Positions 4,922 to 5,180 of a DNA stretch of 5,180 nt are shown here, one piece after another (the first letter of the stretch is position 1; every line of letters starts with the position of its first letter). The stretch is taken from contig CAIOSS010000084.1 in assembly GCA_903860995.1 (NCBI GenBank), positions 1 to 5,180 on the forward strand, written 5' to 3'. The position numbers and the translations under genes were made by a program. The notes below the pieces were generated by a model. The model was not told where the DNA came from, made no database searches, and saw only the letters and a list, made by a program, of their open reading frames with translations. Origin of the DNA: an uncultured delta proteobacterium. GTDB taxonomy: Bacteria; Myxococcota_A; Polyangia; Polyangiales; Ga0077539.

Positions 4922-5180
4922 TCAGTCGTCGAGCGCCGCGCCGGGGTCGCGCTCGAGGTCGCCGCGCGCGATGGTGAACACCGACGCGCGCACCAGCGGC
5001 GGCAGGTCGTCGGTCTGGATGCGCGAGCCGCGCGCCGCGCCCACGGCGTGCGCGAGCGCGGCGTCGAGCTCGGGGAGCTCCCCCGGCCAGGCGTGGGCGC
5101 GCAGCGCGGCGAGGGCGTCGGGCGCGATGCCCAGCGGGCTGCGGTCGGCGCAGCGGCACGCGCGGTCGATGGCGGCGTAC
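4922..5180 (-). CDS. C-terminal part of a sigma-54 activator-like (AAA+) protein, 5' end outside window
   Basis: 85 residues are visible up to a TGA at 4922-4924. The segment IAPDALAALRAHAWPGELPEL (18-38), then ALAHAVGAARGSRIQTDDLP (41-60), matches the end of the sigma-54 interaction AAA+ domain, where the family reads L-xx-y-WPGNVREL-xx-a-i-xx-a then I-x-x-x-DLP. Two changes stand out: the Asn is Glu, and the conserved sensor-II arginine of the GNVREL motif is Pro. Only about 25 residues follow DLPP, with no Fis-type helix-turn-helix. Either it is an activator without a C-terminal DNA-binding domain or a degenerate paralogue. The GAFTGA loop and Walker motifs would lie upstream, off the right edge. 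Confidence 0.65.
   Translation of the reverse strand, partial: YAAIDRACRCADRSPLGIAPDALAALRAHAWPGELPELDAALAHAVGAARGSRIQTDDLPPLVRASVFTIARGDLERDPGAALDD

Noticed and set aside
4042..4977. Long plus-strand frame overlapping the rhomboid-like gene
   Set aside because: Low-complexity Arg/Gly/Ala/His composition without membrane segments; the alternative frame at 4193-4909 has rhomboid signature residues.

Overview
The window is strongly GC-rich, with most codons ending in G or C and dense overlapping spurious frames on both strands. It carries a Tol-Pal envelope cluster next to sigma-54 type regulation. Tol genes show that the cell is Gram-negative. The GC content, an ECF sigma factor, a sigma-54 promoter and a sigma-54 activator-like gene together suggest a Myxococcota or other deltaproteobacterial-type lineage. 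That placement is inference from style, not from a marker gene.

Layout, left to right. Positions 1-1071 (minus) are most of tolB, with the 3' end cut off by the window. Positions 1127-2059 (minus) are a TolA/TonB-family protein. Positions 2060-2302 are a divergent regulatory region with a near-perfect sigma-54 promoter, a 7-bp-arm palindrome lying on its start site, and a tandem TGTCTA repeat. Positions 2303-2896 (plus) are an ECF sigma factor. Positions 2915-3352 (minus) are tolR. Positions 3360-4021 (minus) are tolQ, broken by an apparent 1-nt deletion near 3470. Positions 4022-4192 are a second divergent region. Positions 4193-4909 (plus) are a rhomboid-fold membrane protein that appears to lack its catalytic residues. 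Positions 4922-5180 (minus) are the C-terminal end of a protein resembling a sigma-54 activator (AAA+) domain.

TolQ, TolR and TolA would form the proton-driven inner-membrane motor, and TolB its periplasmic partner. Pal would be expected beyond the left edge. The unusual point is that a convergent/divergent ECF sigma gene splits the set into tolQR and tolAB. This sigma gene has no adjacent anti-sigma gene and its best promoter is of sigma-54 type. tolA therefore needs its own promoter in the region shared with the sigma gene. A sigma-54 to ECF to envelope-function link is a reasonable hypothesis but is not shown by the sequence.

The strongest points for a second look are the sigma-54 promoter with its palindrome, a long stem that sequesters the tolB start codon, the tolQ frameshift, the pseudo-rhomboid, and the degenerate sensor-II motif in the activator-like gene.
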